This document shows positions 37,806-48,325 of a stretch of 64,000 bases of DNA, one piece after another. Where the stretch lies: positions 31,906 through 95,905 of the forward strand of contig BEHM01000004.1 in NCBI GenBank assembly GCA_002923315.1, written 5' to 3'. Under the pieces are notes generated by a model, which was not told the origin of the DNA, searched no databases, and saw nothing but the letters and a program-made list of their open reading frames with translations. The translations under genes and the position numbers were made by a program. The DNA comes from a bacterium HR10 (lineage in GTDB: Bacteria > Acidobacteriota > Blastocatellia > HR10). Positions within the stretch are counted from its first letter, which is position 1, and each line of letters starts with the position of its first letter.

Positions 37806-38432
37806 CTACATCCGAAATTCTCGCGCACGGCGGCGGAGCCATCCCGTCACGCTGAAGCGTTCCTTTCGGGTCGGCTGCACCTCGTGCTCCACGGTGTCGC
37901 TCCGCAGCAGGACGAAGGTCCCGGCCTGCGGCAGGATGTCGTGAGTTGTCCCATCAGGATCGTAAATCCTCAACGCGCCCCCATTGTCCTCACTCCATGT
38001 GGGATTCAGATAGAGGATACACGAGATCACCCGTTCGTCGGCCGTGAGGAACCGATCGCGATGCCGCCGATAAAAGGCTCCCGGAGGGAAGACGGCGTAG
38101 TGAACCTCGAACGCGATGAGTCCGAGGAACAGCGTCTCGTTCAGAGTTTGTCGCAGTCGCTCAATCTCCGCCCGGTAGATGGCTTGAATGGGCGTCGGAG
38201 CGTCTTCATCCCACCAGAGGATCCAATCCCCACGAACCTCAGAGCGAACTCGATAGCCTGCGCCGCGCCCGATACCCGCAGGTCGAAACTTCCCCTCGTG
38301 CCAGAGACGTCGTGCTTCCTCGGCCAACTCGCGAACGATCCACGCGGGGAGAGCGTCCTTCGCCACAGCCCATCCCCGTTCCACAAGCTGGTGGAGCGCA
38401 GCTGAGAACCGCTCTTCCCAGATGCCGGACAT
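37806..38432 (-). CDS. 2OG-Fe(II) oxygenase (prolyl-4-hydroxylase-like)
   Basis: YRRHRDRFLTADERVISCILYLNPTWSEDNGGALRIY..VLLRSDTVEHEVQPTRKERFSVTGWLRRR (HxD...H...R). Confidence 0.9.
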   Translation of the reverse strand: MSGIWEERFSAALHQLVERGWAVAKDALPAWIVRELAEEARRLWHEGKFRPAGIGRGAGYRVRSEVRGDWILWWDEDAPTPIQAIYRAEIERLRQTLNETLFLGLIAFEVHYAVFPPGAFYRRHRDRFLTADERVISCILYLNPTWSEDNGGALRIYDPDGTTHDILPQAGTFVLLRSDTVEHEVQPTRKERFSVTGWLRRRAREFRM

Positions 38433-38523
38433 ATTGACGCTCTGGCTTGGGTGATCTGGACCTTCTCATTATAGCGCGAGATGCGCAGGACTTGGCTCCT
38501 CTCGAATCTGGCCTTCTGTCCTC

Positions 38524-38552
38524 TTGACGCTCATGGCGAAGGCGGGTAGGCT
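38524..38552 (+). promoter_or_regulatory. candidate promoter TTGACG-17-TAGGCT
   Basis: 12 bp before the ATG at 38565. Confidence 0.45.
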
Positions 38553-38564
38553 CCCCCTCTGGCG

Positions 38565-40142
38565 ATGAGGCAGCGGACCCGCATCTTGATGTGGTGGACG
38601 CTCACATCGCTCCTGATCGGGAGCGCGATGTGGCCATCTCATCCCTCCTCAGTATCATCCTCCTCGGCATCCGCTTCGTCATCTCCGGCCTCCTGGGTGA
38701 TCGTGGGAGCGACCATCGTGGACGGCAGCGGCCGGCGGCGTTTCCGCGCCAATGTTCGCATCTCCGGCGATCGCATCGCGCGCATCGGACGGTTCGCGCC
38801 CGGACCTGACGAGCGCGTGCTGCGCGCCTCAGGCCTTGTTCTCGCTCCTGGCTTCATTGACCTGCACAATCATTCTGATCGCGGGCTTGAGGCGGAGCCG
38901 ACGGCGATCAGCCAGATCGCTCAAGGGATCACGACGATCGCGCTCGGCCTGGACGGCAGCTCCCCCTGGCCGATCGCCGATTATCTCCAGAGGCGTCGAG
39001 AACGTCCGGCAGCGGTCAACATCCTGCTCTTCGTCGGCCATGCCACAGTGCGCCAACTCGTCATGGGGCGCGAGACGAACCGACCGGCCTCCGAGCGTGA
39101 GCTCACAGAGATGGAACGACTCGTCGAGCAAGGAATGCGAGAAGGCGCCTTCGGACTCTCCACCGGTCTCGAATATGACGTCGGCTACTGGAGCACGACA
39201 GAGGAGATCATCGCCCTGGCGCGCGTCGCCGCGCGTCATGGAGGTCTCTATGTGAGCCACATCCGCGATGAAGGAAATCGCATGCTCGAGGCTCTCGAAG
39301 AAGCGCTGCGCATCGGTCGCGAAGCGAACGTTCCGGTCCACATCTCGCACATCAAGTTGGCGACCGCGAGCGTCTGGGGGAAAGCGCGCGAGGTCGTCGC
39401 CCGCATTGAGCGCGCCCGTCAGGCGGGGATAGATGTCACCGCCGATGCGTACCCGTATGAGGCGTGGGCTTCGACGATCACCGTCCTGGTGCCGAGTCGT
39501 CGGCACGATGATCCTGCAGCCGTCGCGCAGGGCCTCGAGGATGTCGGAGGGGCAGACCGCATCCTCATCACGACTTGTCCCGCGCGCCCTGAATATGAGG
39601 GGAAGACGCTGCGGGAGATCGCCCGGGAGCGGGGGATGACGCCGGTTCAGGTCTACATGGAGATCGTTCGCGAGGGCGGAGCTGGCGTCGTCTGTCGCTC
39701 CATGCAGGAAGCCGATCTTCGCGTCTTGTATCGCCAACCGTGGGTCATGGTCGCCAGCGACGGGGGCATCGGCATGCGCCATCCGCGCGGTGCGGGCGCT
39801 TTCCCTCGCGTCCTCGCCCGCTATGTGCGCGAGCAACGTCTGCTCACTCTTGAAGAGGCGATTCGGAAGATGACGGGTTTGCCCGCCGCTCGTCTCGGAC
39901 TGAAGGATCGCGGGCTCATTCGCGAAGGCTTCGCGGCCGACCTCGTCCTCTTCGATCCCCGGCGCGTTCAAGACCGCTCGACCTTTCGCGAGCCGCATCT
40001 GCGGCCCGTGGGCATCGAGTATGTCTTCGTGAACGGTCGACTCGTGTGGGAGCGCGGTCGTCCGACGGGCGAGCATCCCGGCCGCATCCTCACACCGCTT
40101 GAGCGACCGATCGGGAAGAGGGAGAAACCATCGGAGCGTTGA
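38565..40142 (+). CDS. N-acyl-D-amino-acid deacylase / D-aminoacylase family amidohydrolase
   Basis: PGFIDLHNHSDRGLEAEPTAISQIAQGITTIALGLDGSS, FGLSTGLEYDVG, YVSHIRDEGNRMLEALEEALRIG, VASDGGIGMRHPRGAGAFPRVL. Confidence 0.92.
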   Translation: MRQRTRILMWWTLTSLLIGSAMWPSHPSSVSSSSASASSSPASWVIVGATIVDGSGRRRFRANVRISGDRIARIGRFAPGPDERVLRASGLVLAPGFIDLHNHSDRGLEAEPTAISQIAQGITTIALGLDGSSPWPIADYLQRRRERPAAVNILLFVGHATVRQLVMGRETNRPASERELTEMERLVEQGMREGAFGLSTGLEYDVGYWSTTEEIIALARVAARHGGLYVSHIRDEGNRMLEALEEALRIGREANVPVHISHIKLATASVWGKAREVVARIERARQAGIDVTADAYPYEAWASTITVLVPSRRHDDPAAVAQGLEDVGGADRILITTCPARPEYEGKTLREIARERGMTPVQVYMEIVREGGAGVVCRSMQEADLRVLYRQPWVMVASDGGIGMRHPRGAGAFPRVLARYVREQRLLTLEEAIRKMTGLPAARLGLKDRGLIREGFAADLVLFDPRRVQDRSTFREPHLRPVGIEYVFVNGRLVWERGRPTGEHPGRILTPLERPIGKREKPSER

Positions 40143-40175
40143 ACCGTCCTGGTCGGGACTAACGCTCGTGCGCGT

Positions 40176-40676
40176 TCACCCCCCGTAGAAGATCTTCGGA
40201 CCGAGGTCCTTCAACCACAAGATGGCCTCATCGGGCCGCCCCTCGGGTTCGCGTCGAACACCGGCCTCGACCACCTCCCCGACGACCACGGCATGATCGC
40301 CTCGCTCGACGACATCGGTGACACGACATTCGACGAAGGCCGGCGCAGCCCGCAGAATGGGGCTTCCCGTCGTCCCCACGTCATACTCATGTCCGCCGAT
40401 CTGTCGCTCGTCGCTCTCGACCGGTTTGAAGAACGCGTAGGCGACCTCTCCTTGATCTTTCCCCAGGAAATTCAACGCGAACGCTCCAGAAGAGCGCAGC
40501 ACGCCATAGATGCGCGAATCCGTTTTGACGGCGACGACCACAAGGGGAGGCTCGAACGAGGCCTGCGTCACCCAATTGACCGTCGCCGCCGCGGCTCCCT
40601 CCGATGAACGCGACGTCAAGACATAGAGCCCGTAGGGAATCATGCGCAACGCCGTCTTCTTCGCCTTCTCGTCCAT
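40176..40676 (-). CDS. flavin reductase family protein (FMN-binding split barrel)
   Basis: MIPYGLYVLTSRSSEGAAAATVNWVTQASFEPPLVVVAVKTDS..AFALNFLGKDQ. Confidence 0.9.
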   Translation of the reverse strand: MDEKAKKTALRMIPYGLYVLTSRSSEGAAAATVNWVTQASFEPPLVVVAVKTDSRIYGVLRSSGAFALNFLGKDQGEVAYAFFKPVESDERQIGGHEYDVGTTGSPILRAAPAFVECRVTDVVERGDHAVVVGEVVEAGVRREPEGRPDEAILWLKDLGPKIFYGG

Positions 40677-40788
40677 CCTCGCCTCCTCGAAGAGGAATCG
40701 TGAGAGGGTCCAATCTTACCAAAAGCGTTCGCTCCCCGAAAGACCGAGCGAATGTTCGCCGCATATTCGGCTGTGAGACATCAGGCGG

Positions 40789-40817
40789 TTGACTCTCCCG
40801 CCCGAGCTTGATAATGT
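40789..40817 (+). promoter_or_regulatory. candidate promoter TTGACT-17-TAATGT
   Basis: TTGACT 40789-40794, TAATGT 40812-40817; ATG at 40852. Confidence 0.5.
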
Positions 40818-40851
40818 GATCCCGCCAAAACGCCCTTCTGGAGGGAAGATC

Positions 40852-43800
40852 ATGATGAGACGGAAGCGGATGGGGCGCTCACTTGGCGTCGCGCTTTTCC
40901 TCCTCGCGATCATCGCCTGCCCTTCTCCTTCGCGCTTTCTCCTCTGGGGCCAAGAGCCGAGGCCGGAATCGAAGCCGGAGGAGAAGAGAGAAGAGCTGCC
41001 CATCAAACCGACGGAGACGATCGAGTTCGTGACGGACGAGGGCACATGGATGTCGCTGGATGTCTCTCCCGATGGCCAGATGATCGTCTTCGATCTTCTG
41101 GGGGATCTCTATGTATTGCCCATCACCGGCGGTGAAGCGAAGCGCATCTTCGGTGGGATGTCCTTCGAGAGCCAGCCGAAGTTCTCGCCCGATGGGAAGA
41201 GGATCGTCTTCCTCAGTGACCGCAGCGGGGCTGAGAACGTGTGGGTGGCCAATGCCGATGGCTCCGATCCGAGACCGGTGACGAAAGGGCGCAACCAGAC
41301 GTTCGCATCGCCGACGTGGACGCCGGATGGTCGCTACATCGTCGTCTCCCGCTCGACCGATCCGATCGGGACGTTCTCCCTCTGGATGTATCACCTCGAG
41401 GGGGGAACGGGCGTTCAGATCGGGCCGCCGGATCCCCCGCTTCCCGAACCGGACTCGCAAGAACCGGCCCGGCCTCGCCAGAATAAACTGGGAGCGGTCG
41501 TCTCGCCTGATGGGCGATATCTCTACTATTCCGTGCGCACGGGAGCGTTCACCTACAACGCGATGTTTCCCCTCTGGCAGATCGTTCGCTTCGACCGCGA
41601 GACGGGAGAGACGACGACCCTCACCAACGCTCAGGGGAGCGCCATGCGGCCTGTTCTCTCGCCCGACGGGAAGATGCTCGTCTATGCGACTCGGTATGAG
41701 AATGGAACGGGCCTGCGCATCCGCGACCTCGAGACGGGCGAGGAGCGCTGGCTGATCTATCCGGTCACGCGCGACGATCAGGAATCGCGCGCGACGCGCG
41801 ATACGATGCCCGGATATGCCTTCCTCCCTAATGGGCGGGCGCTCATCGTTCCCATCGAAGGCAAGATCTGGCGCGTGGATGTCGAAACGGGGCACCGCAC
41901 CCTGATCCCTTTCACGGCCAAAGTCGAAGCTGAGATCGGCCCGCGCGTCTACTTCCAGTATCGAGTGGATGACAGTCCGATGGTGCGCGCGCGCTTGATT
42001 CGCTGGCCCACCCTCTCTCCGGATGGTCGGCGTTTGGCCTTCACCGCGTTCAACAGGATCTGGATCATGGAGTGGCCTTCGGGGACGCCGCGACGTCTGA
42101 CGAATGCCTCCGTCGGAGAATTCATGCCCACGTGGTCTCCCGATGGCCGGTACATCGCCTACGTGACATGGACACCACAGGGCGGTCACATCTTCCGCGC
42201 GGCCGCTGATGGGAGTTCACCGCCAGAGCCACTGACCCGCCGTCCGGCGTACTACTCCTCTCCCGTCTACTCGCCCGATGGATCCAAGATCATCTTCATC
42301 TCCGGTCCGACGCGGCAACACCTGTATGCGGAACTCCGAGAGCGCCTTTCCGGACCGCCTTCGGACCTCCTTTCCGAAGGGATCCACGCCATGGAGATCA
42401 CGGGCATTTCGCCGAGGGTCGGACTGGACTTGCGGTGGATCCCCGCCGAAGGGGGAGAGTCCAGGCTCATCGGGCCGACGCAAGGAGGGACGTCGCCCCA
42501 CTTCGCTCGTGAGCCCGACCGCATCTACATGACGACGTCGCGCGGCTTGGTCTCGCTGCGACTTGATGGATTGGATCGGCGCACCCACTTCCGCGTGCGC
42601 GGCTCGGCTCCCGGTCCTTTCCCGCCTGATGCTGAGGAGATTCGGCTCTCGCCCGATGGCGAGCGCGCTTTCATCAGCTTGCAGAACAAGCTCTACCTGA
42701 TTCCCGTCCCAAAGGCCGGACGCGAGACGATCACCATCACGATCACGCCAAATGGACCGTCGGCCGTGCCCGTGAAGCGGCTCTCTCTGGAGGGCGGCGA
42801 TTATCTCAACTGGACGGCGGATGGGAAGGCGATCACGTGGTCCTGGGGAGCGAGATTTTACCGGCAGGACCTCTCGGCTGAGAAACCGGACGCGACGGAT
42901 GTCACTGTTGAAGTCCCCCGGGCGCGACCGACCGGCACGATGGTCCTGAGCGGTGCCCGACTCATCACGATGAGGGGCGATGAGGTCATCGAGCGGGGCG
43001 ACATCGTCATCACCGGAAATCGCATCGCGGCGATCGGTCCCAAAGGCCGAGTCCCCATTCCCGTCGACGCTCGCATCCTCGACGTGACCGGGAAGACGAT
43101 CATCCCGGGCTTTGTGGACGTCCACGCACACATGTGGCCGCCGCGCGGCATCCATCAGACGCAAGTGTGGCAATATCTGGCCAATCTCGCCTACGGCGTC
43201 ACGACCACGCGTGATCCACAGAGTTCGACGACCGACGTCTTCGCGTACGCCGATCTGGTCGAGGCCGGTGAGATCCTCGGACCGCGCATCTTCTCGACCG
43301 GCCCCGGAGTCTTCTCGCGCTCGGGGCTCGATGACCTGGAGGCGACGCGCGCCTTCCTCAAGCGATACAAAGAGGCGTATCAGACGAATACGCTGAAGCA
43401 GTACGTGGCGGGCGATCGAATCGTGCGGCAGTGGGTGGCGATGGCCTGTCGAGAGTTGGGGATCACGCCGACGACTGAAGGCGCGCTCGATATGAAGCTC
43501 GATCTCACGCAGATGGCCGATGGCTTCTCCGGACAGGAACACGCGCTCCCGATTCAACCGCTCTACAAGGACGTCATCGAGTTCGTCGCGCGAACGAAGA
43601 CGTTTTATACCCCCACGATTCTGGTGGCTTACGGAGCGCCGTTCACGGAGAACTACTATTTCGGGTCCGAAGACGTGCACGGGAACCAGAAGCTGCGTCG
43701 CTTCATCCCTCACGAGATCTTAGACACGATGGTCCGACGTCGGCGCCAGTGGTTCCTGGCTGAGGAATACGGACACACGGGGATCGCTCGCGCCTGTGCC

Positions 43801-44196
43801 GCCATCGTTCGCGCCGGCGGGCGCGTGTGCCTCGGCAGTCACGGACAGCTTCAAGGTCTCGGCGCGCATTGGGAGCTGTGGAGCATCGCTTCGGGTGGGA
43901 TGTCTCCCCATGAGGCGTTGAAGGTCGCGACGATCTTCGGCGCCGAAGCGATCGGCCTGCAGCAAGACCTCGGATCGCTCGAAGTCGGCAAGCTCGCGGA
44001 TCTCATCGTGCTCGATCGGAATCCACTCGCGGACCTCCGCCATACGGTGAGCATCCGCTATGTGATGAAAAACGGCTTCCTCTTCGACGGCGACACGCTC
44101 GATCAGCTCTGGCCTGTGCCGAAGAAGCTGGAGCGTCAGTACTGGTGGGAGGACGATCCTCCCATCGCCACGATGAACAAAGAGCCGCGCAACTGA
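40852..44196 (+). CDS. exported amidohydrolase with N-terminal TolB/PD40 beta-propeller repeats
   Basis: repeated SPDG-type PD40 motifs (SPDGKRIVFLSDRSG, SPDGRYLYYS, SPDGRRLAFTAFNRIW), then PGFVDVHAHMWPPRG and LEVGKLADLIVLDRNPL. Confidence 0.92.
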   Translation: MMRRKRMGRSLGVALFLLAIIACPSPSRFLLWGQEPRPESKPEEKREELPIKPTETIEFVTDEGTWMSLDVSPDGQMIVFDLLGDLYVLPITGGEAKRIFGGMSFESQPKFSPDGKRIVFLSDRSGAENVWVANADGSDPRPVTKGRNQTFASPTWTPDGRYIVVSRSTDPIGTFSLWMYHLEGGTGVQIGPPDPPLPEPDSQEPARPRQNKLGAVVSPDGRYLYYSVRTGAFTYNAMFPLWQIVRFDRETGETTTLTNAQGSAMRPVLSPDGKMLVYATRYENGTGLRIRDLETGEERWLIYPVTRDDQESRATRDTMPGYAFLPNGRALIVPIEGKIWRVDVETGHRTLIPFTAKVEAEIGPRVYFQYRVDDSPMVRARLIRWPTLSPDGRRLAFTAFNRIWIMEWPSGTPRRLTNASVGEFMPTWSPDGRYIAYVTWTPQGGHIFRAAADGSSPPEPLTRRPAYYSSPVYSPDGSKIIFISGPTRQHLYAELRERLSGPPSDLLSEGIHAMEITGISPRVGLDLRWIPAEGGESRLIGPTQGGTSPHFAREPDRIYMTTSRGLVSLRLDGLDRRTHFRVRGSAPGPFPPDAEEIRLSPDGERAFISLQNKLYLIPVPKAGRETITITITPNGPSAVPVKRLSLEGGDYLNWTADGKAITWSWGARFYRQDLSAEKPDATDVTVEVPRARPTGTMVLSGARLITMRGDEVIERGDIVITGNRIAAIGPKGRVPIPVDARILDVTGKTIIPGFVDVHAHMWPPRGIHQTQVWQYLANLAYGVTTTRDPQSSTTDVFAYADLVEAGEILGPRIFSTGPGVFSRSGLDDLEATRAFLKRYKEAYQTNTLKQYVAGDRIVRQWVAMACRELGITPTTEGALDMKLDLTQMADGFSGQEHALPIQPLYKDVIEFVARTKTFYTPTILVAYGAPFTENYYFGSEDVHGNQKLRRFIPHEILDTMVRRRRQWFLAEEYGHTGIARACAAIVRAGGRVCLGSHGQLQGLGAHWELWSIASGGMSPHEALKVATIFGAEAIGLQQDLGSLEVGKLADLIVLDRNPLADLRHTVSIRYVMKNGFLFDGDTLDQLWPVPKKLERQYWWEDDPPIATMNKEPRN

Positions 44197-44265
44197 TCGC
44201 CGCCGACGATCTGGACGAAGGATTGGGCCCTCACCTCGGGCCCGATCCATCGTCCGGCGCGCGCT

Positions 44266-45612
44266 TCACCCCTCACTCGAGGCCTGGCAGCGCTCGTCCC
44301 TCTCCCGTTCGATCTCCGCGCCGAGGGAGCGAAGTGCGACGTCGAGCCGATCGTATCCCCGCTCCATATGCTCGATCCCCTCGATCACGCTCTCTCCACG
44401 CGCGGCGAGCGCTGCCAGAAGGAGCGCCGCCCCGCCCCGAATGTCCGTCGCCCGCACCATCGCCGGGTGAAGCGGCGTCGGACCATGAATGCGCATGGCG
44501 TGGAAGAATTCGGGGCGATCGTCATCGAGGTTGAAGTTGTACACAGCGTCCGGATCCTCGACGGGGGGATTGAAGAATTCGATGCGCGCGCCCATCCGCT
44601 GCAGCTCCCGCGCGTAGTGAAAGCGGTCTTCGAAGACGGTCTCATGAATGACGCTCACGCCGTGAGCCCGTGTGAGCACCGGAGCGATGAGCGGCTGCCA
44701 ATCGGTCATGAAGCCCGGATGCGGCGCCGTTCGAATGCACACCGGCCGCAAGGGCTCTTGAGACCAAACGCGCCATGTCGTCCCGACGCATGCGAATCCT
44801 GCGCCCATCTCTTCCAACACGGTGAGGAACGCGCGCACATCAGCCGGTCGTACATCTTCGATCTCGACGTCTCCTCCCGTCACCAGCGCCGCGCAGGCGA
44901 AGGTGACCGCTTCGTTGCGATCTGGCAACACGCGGTGCCGAGCGCCGCGCAGCTGCGAGACGCCCTCGATGTGAATCGTTCGCCGATCCGTGCGACGGAT
45001 GTGCGCCCCCATCGCCGTCAGGAAGGCGATGAGATCATCCACCTCAGGTTCTTCGGCGGCATTCTCCAAGATGGTCTCCCCCCGCGCGCACGCGGCCGCC
45101 AGCAGCATAGCCTCGGTCCCCGTGTGCGTATTCTTCGGGAAGCGATATCGCGCGCCGCGCAACTGCCTGGCGCGGATGCGCAGATACTCGCCGCACTCGT
45201 CCACGTGCGCGCCCATGGCCTCGAGTCCGGCGAGGAGGCGATCCAGGGAGCGCCGCCCGATTCGATCTCCCCCGGGCTGAGGGACACTCGCCTCACCGAA
45301 GCGCACAAGCAGCGGGATCAACAAAAGCGGCGAAGCCCGAGTTCGTCCCACTGAGCACGCACGCACGTGCGCGTGCTGAAGGGAGCGGGGATCAATGACC
45401 CACGTCGCTGGATCGGAGCGCGTCGCCCGCCCTCCCAGACTCTCGATCGCGCGCGCGACGATGCGCACATCCTCGACATCGGGGACGTTCTCCAAGACGC
45501 TCGGGCCGTCGGCCAAGAGGGCGGCGATCATCGCTTTGAACGCCGTATTCTTGGCCCCGCCGACGCGCACGCGCCCGCTGAGCGGTCGTCCGCCTCGGAC
45601 CTTCCACCTCAT
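44266..45612 (-). CDS. murA: UDP-N-acetylglucosamine 1-carboxyvinyltransferase
   Basis: VGGAKNTAFKAMIAALLADG, FPKNTHTGTEAMLLAAA, FMTDWQPLIAPVLTRA, VRATDIRGGAALLLAALAARG; ATGA overlap with murB. Confidence 0.93.
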   Translation of the reverse strand: MRWKVRGGRPLSGRVRVGGAKNTAFKAMIAALLADGPSVLENVPDVEDVRIVARAIESLGGRATRSDPATWVIDPRSLQHAHVRACSVGRTRASPLLLIPLLVRFGEASVPQPGGDRIGRRSLDRLLAGLEAMGAHVDECGEYLRIRARQLRGARYRFPKNTHTGTEAMLLAAACARGETILENAAEEPEVDDLIAFLTAMGAHIRRTDRRTIHIEGVSQLRGARHRVLPDRNEAVTFACAALVTGGDVEIEDVRPADVRAFLTVLEEMGAGFACVGTTWRVWSQEPLRPVCIRTAPHPGFMTDWQPLIAPVLTRAHGVSVIHETVFEDRFHYARELQRMGARIEFFNPPVEDPDAVYNFNLDDDRPEFFHAMRIHGPTPLHPAMVRATDIRGGAALLLAALAARGESVIEGIEHMERGYDRLDVALRSLGAEIERERDERCQASSEG

Positions 45613-46544
45613 GTGTCCCACGTCCCCAGGTATCGAATCTCCTCCTCCAGCAGAATGCCGAACCGCTCGCGCACGGCCGCCTTCGCCAGCTCGATCAGCG
45701 CCCGGATCTCCCGCGCCGTCGCCCCGCCGACGTTGAGGATGAAGTTGGCGTGTTTCTCAGAGATCTGCGCTCCCCCCAACCGATACCCCTTCAACCCGCA
45801 GGCCTCGATCAGGCGACCGGCGTAATCCCCCGGAGGATTCTTGAAGACGGAGCCCGTGCTGGGTCCCGAAGGTTGGTGCCTCCGCGCTTCGAGCATCCGC
45901 TGCATCTTCGCCTCGATGTCAGAGCGCGATGCCCGATACCCTCGCAGTCGGGCTGCGAGCACCACGTCGTTCGTTCGCTGAAACCGGCTCTGCCGGTATC
46001 CGAAGTCTAACGCCGAGGAGGGCCAGACGACCACCTCGCCCCGATCATCCACCGCTTCCACATCGAGCACGCGCTCGCCGATCCATTCCTCCCGCGTCCC
46101 CGCGTTTCCGACGATCGCTCCCCCCAGCGTTCCGGGAATTCCAACGAGGAACTCAAATCCTCCGATCCCGGCCTCACACGCGCGGCGCGCCAAGGCCACG
46201 AGATTCGTCCCCGACTCGGCCCGGATCTCCGCCCCACGCACCGTCACGCCTTCGGCGCGATTGAGGATGACGAGTCCTGGGATTCCGGCATCGGAGACGA
46301 GGACGTTGGCTCCGTATCCGAGGATTGTCACCGGCAGCCGCGCCTCGCGCGCCACGCGAACGGCAGCCACCAGGTCCGCTCGCGTGCGGGCGATGAAGAA
46401 CCATTCGGCCGGCCCCCCCACGCGCCAATTGACATAGGGCGCCAGTCGCTCGCGACGCCGAAGCCGCCCCGGTCCCAGCTGCCTTTCGAAGGCGCGCGCG
46501 AATTCGATGGCCGCCGCTTCGGCGACTTCGCTCTTCTCGACCAT
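45609..46544 (-). CDS. murB: UDP-N-acetylmuramate dehydrogenase
   Basis: NWRVGGPAEWFF, GYGANVLVSDAGIPGLVI, GIPGTLGGAIVGNAG, GSVFKNPPGDYAGRLIEACGLKGYRLGGAQISEKHANFI. Confidence 0.95.
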   Translation of the reverse strand: MVEKSEVAEAAAIEFARAFERQLGPGRLRRRERLAPYVNWRVGGPAEWFFIARTRADLVAAVRVAREARLPVTILGYGANVLVSDAGIPGLVILNRAEGVTVRGAEIRAESGTNLVALARRACEAGIGGFEFLVGIPGTLGGAIVGNAGTREEWIGERVLDVEAVDDRGEVVVWPSSALDFGYRQSRFQRTNDVVLAARLRGYRASRSDIEAKMQRMLEARRHQPSGPSTGSVFKNPPGDYAGRLIEACGLKGYRLGGAQISEKHANFILNVGGATAREIRALIELAKAAVRERFGILLEEEIRYLGTWDT

Positions 46545-46572
46545 CTCGCTCCTCGATGGGCGTCAGCGCAGC

Positions 46573-47421
46573 TCAACTCATGCGGAGAATCTCCTCCAAA
46601 GCCGTGCGCCCGTCGGTCCGCTCATCGCGATATTTCACAATGAGCGGGGTCAGGATCGAGAGCCCGTGAGCGCGCGCGAACTCTCCGGGAGCTGGCCGTG
46701 CGCCCGGGACGACAACCGCGCCCTCCGGAATCACCAGTGGCTCCTCACGCGTGCCGCGATAGATGCGCTCGTGCACGAGATCATAGACCGGCGTCGAGCT
46801 GGTCAGGATCACGCCCGCGCCCAACACGGCCCGCCGTTTGACGATCGTCCCCTCGAAGATGCCGCACTGGCTCCCCACGAGCACCTCATCCTCGATGATG
46901 ACCGGCCATGCGCCGGGAGGTTCCAGCACCCCACCGATCTGGGCCCCAGCGCTCAAATGCACGCGCTTACCGATCTGCGCGCAGGAGCCGACCAGCACAT
47001 GGGAATCCACCATCGTGCCCTCGTCCACGTATGCCCCCACGTTGATGTATGAAGGGGGCATGACGACGACGCCCGGCGCCAGATACGCGCCGTCGCGGAT
47101 CGTCGTCCCCCCGGGCACGATGCGAATCCCCAGGCGCGTCCCCTCCAGCGCCTTCAGGGGATAGGTGTCCTTATCGAAGAATCGGAATTGCGCATTGATC
47201 GAATAGTCGGCGAGCGCGCCGATGCGGAATCCGAGCAAGATGCCCTTCTTCACCCAGGGGTTCACGATCCACTGCCCCCCAACGGGTTCGGCGGCTCGGA
47301 TCCGCCCTTCGTTGAGCTGCCGTTTGAACTCCTCGAAGATCGGACGCCCCTTCTGCCGCGCCTCCTCAACGGGCGCGTCAAAGAGCCGCTCGATCTCAGC
47401 TCTGAGCCGCGTGTGCTCCAT
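46573..47421 (-). CDS. dapD: 2,3,4,5-tetrahydropyridine-2,6-dicarboxylate N-succinyltransferase
   Basis: hexapeptide repeats; [49 protein letters not shown]. Confidence 0.95.
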   Translation of the reverse strand: MEHTRLRAEIERLFDAPVEEARQKGRPIFEEFKRQLNEGRIRAAEPVGGQWIVNPWVKKGILLGFRIGALADYSINAQFRFFDKDTYPLKALEGTRLGIRIVPGGTTIRDGAYLAPGVVVMPPSYINVGAYVDEGTMVDSHVLVGSCAQIGKRVHLSAGAQIGGVLEPPGAWPVIIEDEVLVGSQCGIFEGTIVKRRAVLGAGVILTSSTPVYDLVHERIYRGTREEPLVIPEGAVVVPGARPAPGEFARAHGLSILTPLIVKYRDERTDGRTALEEILRMS

Positions 47422-48325
47422 GTCCTGCTCCCGCCGGAATGAGATTCAGATCGGCGAGGATCTGCCGCAGCCGCTCGCGCGTCTCCGCGCGTGGCGGGAC
47501 CAGCGGCAGGCGATAATTTTCCTCGATCAACCCCATCATGGCCAGGGCAGCTTTGACGGGAATCGGGTTCGTCTCCAAGAAATTCCCGCGCATGAGCGGC
47601 AGCAGCCGATAATGGAGCGCGCGGGCGCGCGCCCAATCTCCCGCGAGCGCCGCCGCCACCAGCTCCCGCATCTCGGCCGGCGCCTGGTTAGCGACGACGG
47701 AGATCACCCCATCCCCCCCGAGCGCGAGAATCGGCAACGTCCACGCGTCGTCTCCGGAGAGGACGAGGAACCCCTGCGGTCGCACGCGCAAAAGCTCCAT
47801 GATTTGCTCCAGATTCCCCGATGCCTCCTTGATGCCGATGATGTTCGGAATCTCCGCCAGACGCAAGACCGTCTTCACGTCCAGATTGCATCCGGTCCGA
47901 CTCGGCACATTGTAGAGGATCACGGGGAGGCGCACCGACTCCGCGATCGCTCGGAAATGCTCGTAGAGCCCCTCCTGCGTCGGCCGATTGTAGTACGGGG
48001 TGACCGAGAGCACGGCGTCGGCTCCCGCTCGCTCAGCTTGCCGCGCCAGCTCCACGGCCTCCTCGGTCGCGTTCGTCCCAGCTCCCGCGATCACAGGCAC
48101 ACGCCCGCGAACGCGCTCGACGACGCGGCGAATGATCTCACGCTGCTCCTCCGGATGCAGCGTGGCGCTCTCGCCCGTCGTCCCACAGGGGACGAGTCCG
48201 TCCATCCCCGCCTCGAGTTGGAAATCCACCAGCGCCTCCAACCGCTCATAATCCACCTGCCCATCGCGCCGAAACGGCGTGACCAAAGCGACAAAGCATC
48301 CGCGAAATCGGCTCGTTCCAGTCAT
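47396..48325 (-). CDS. dapA: 4-hydroxy-tetrahydrodipicolinate synthase
   Basis: [77 protein letters not shown]. Confidence 0.96.
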   Translation of the reverse strand: MTGTSRFRGCFVALVTPFRRDGQVDYERLEALVDFQLEAGMDGLVPCGTTGESATLHPEEQREIIRRVVERVRGRVPVIAGAGTNATEEAVELARQAERAGADAVLSVTPYYNRPTQEGLYEHFRAIAESVRLPVILYNVPSRTGCNLDVKTVLRLAEIPNIIGIKEASGNLEQIMELLRVRPQGFLVLSGDDAWTLPILALGGDGVISVVANQAPAEMRELVAAALAGDWARARALHYRLLPLMRGNFLETNPIPVKAALAMMGLIEENYRLPLVPPRAETRERLRQILADLNLIPAGAGHGAHAAQS

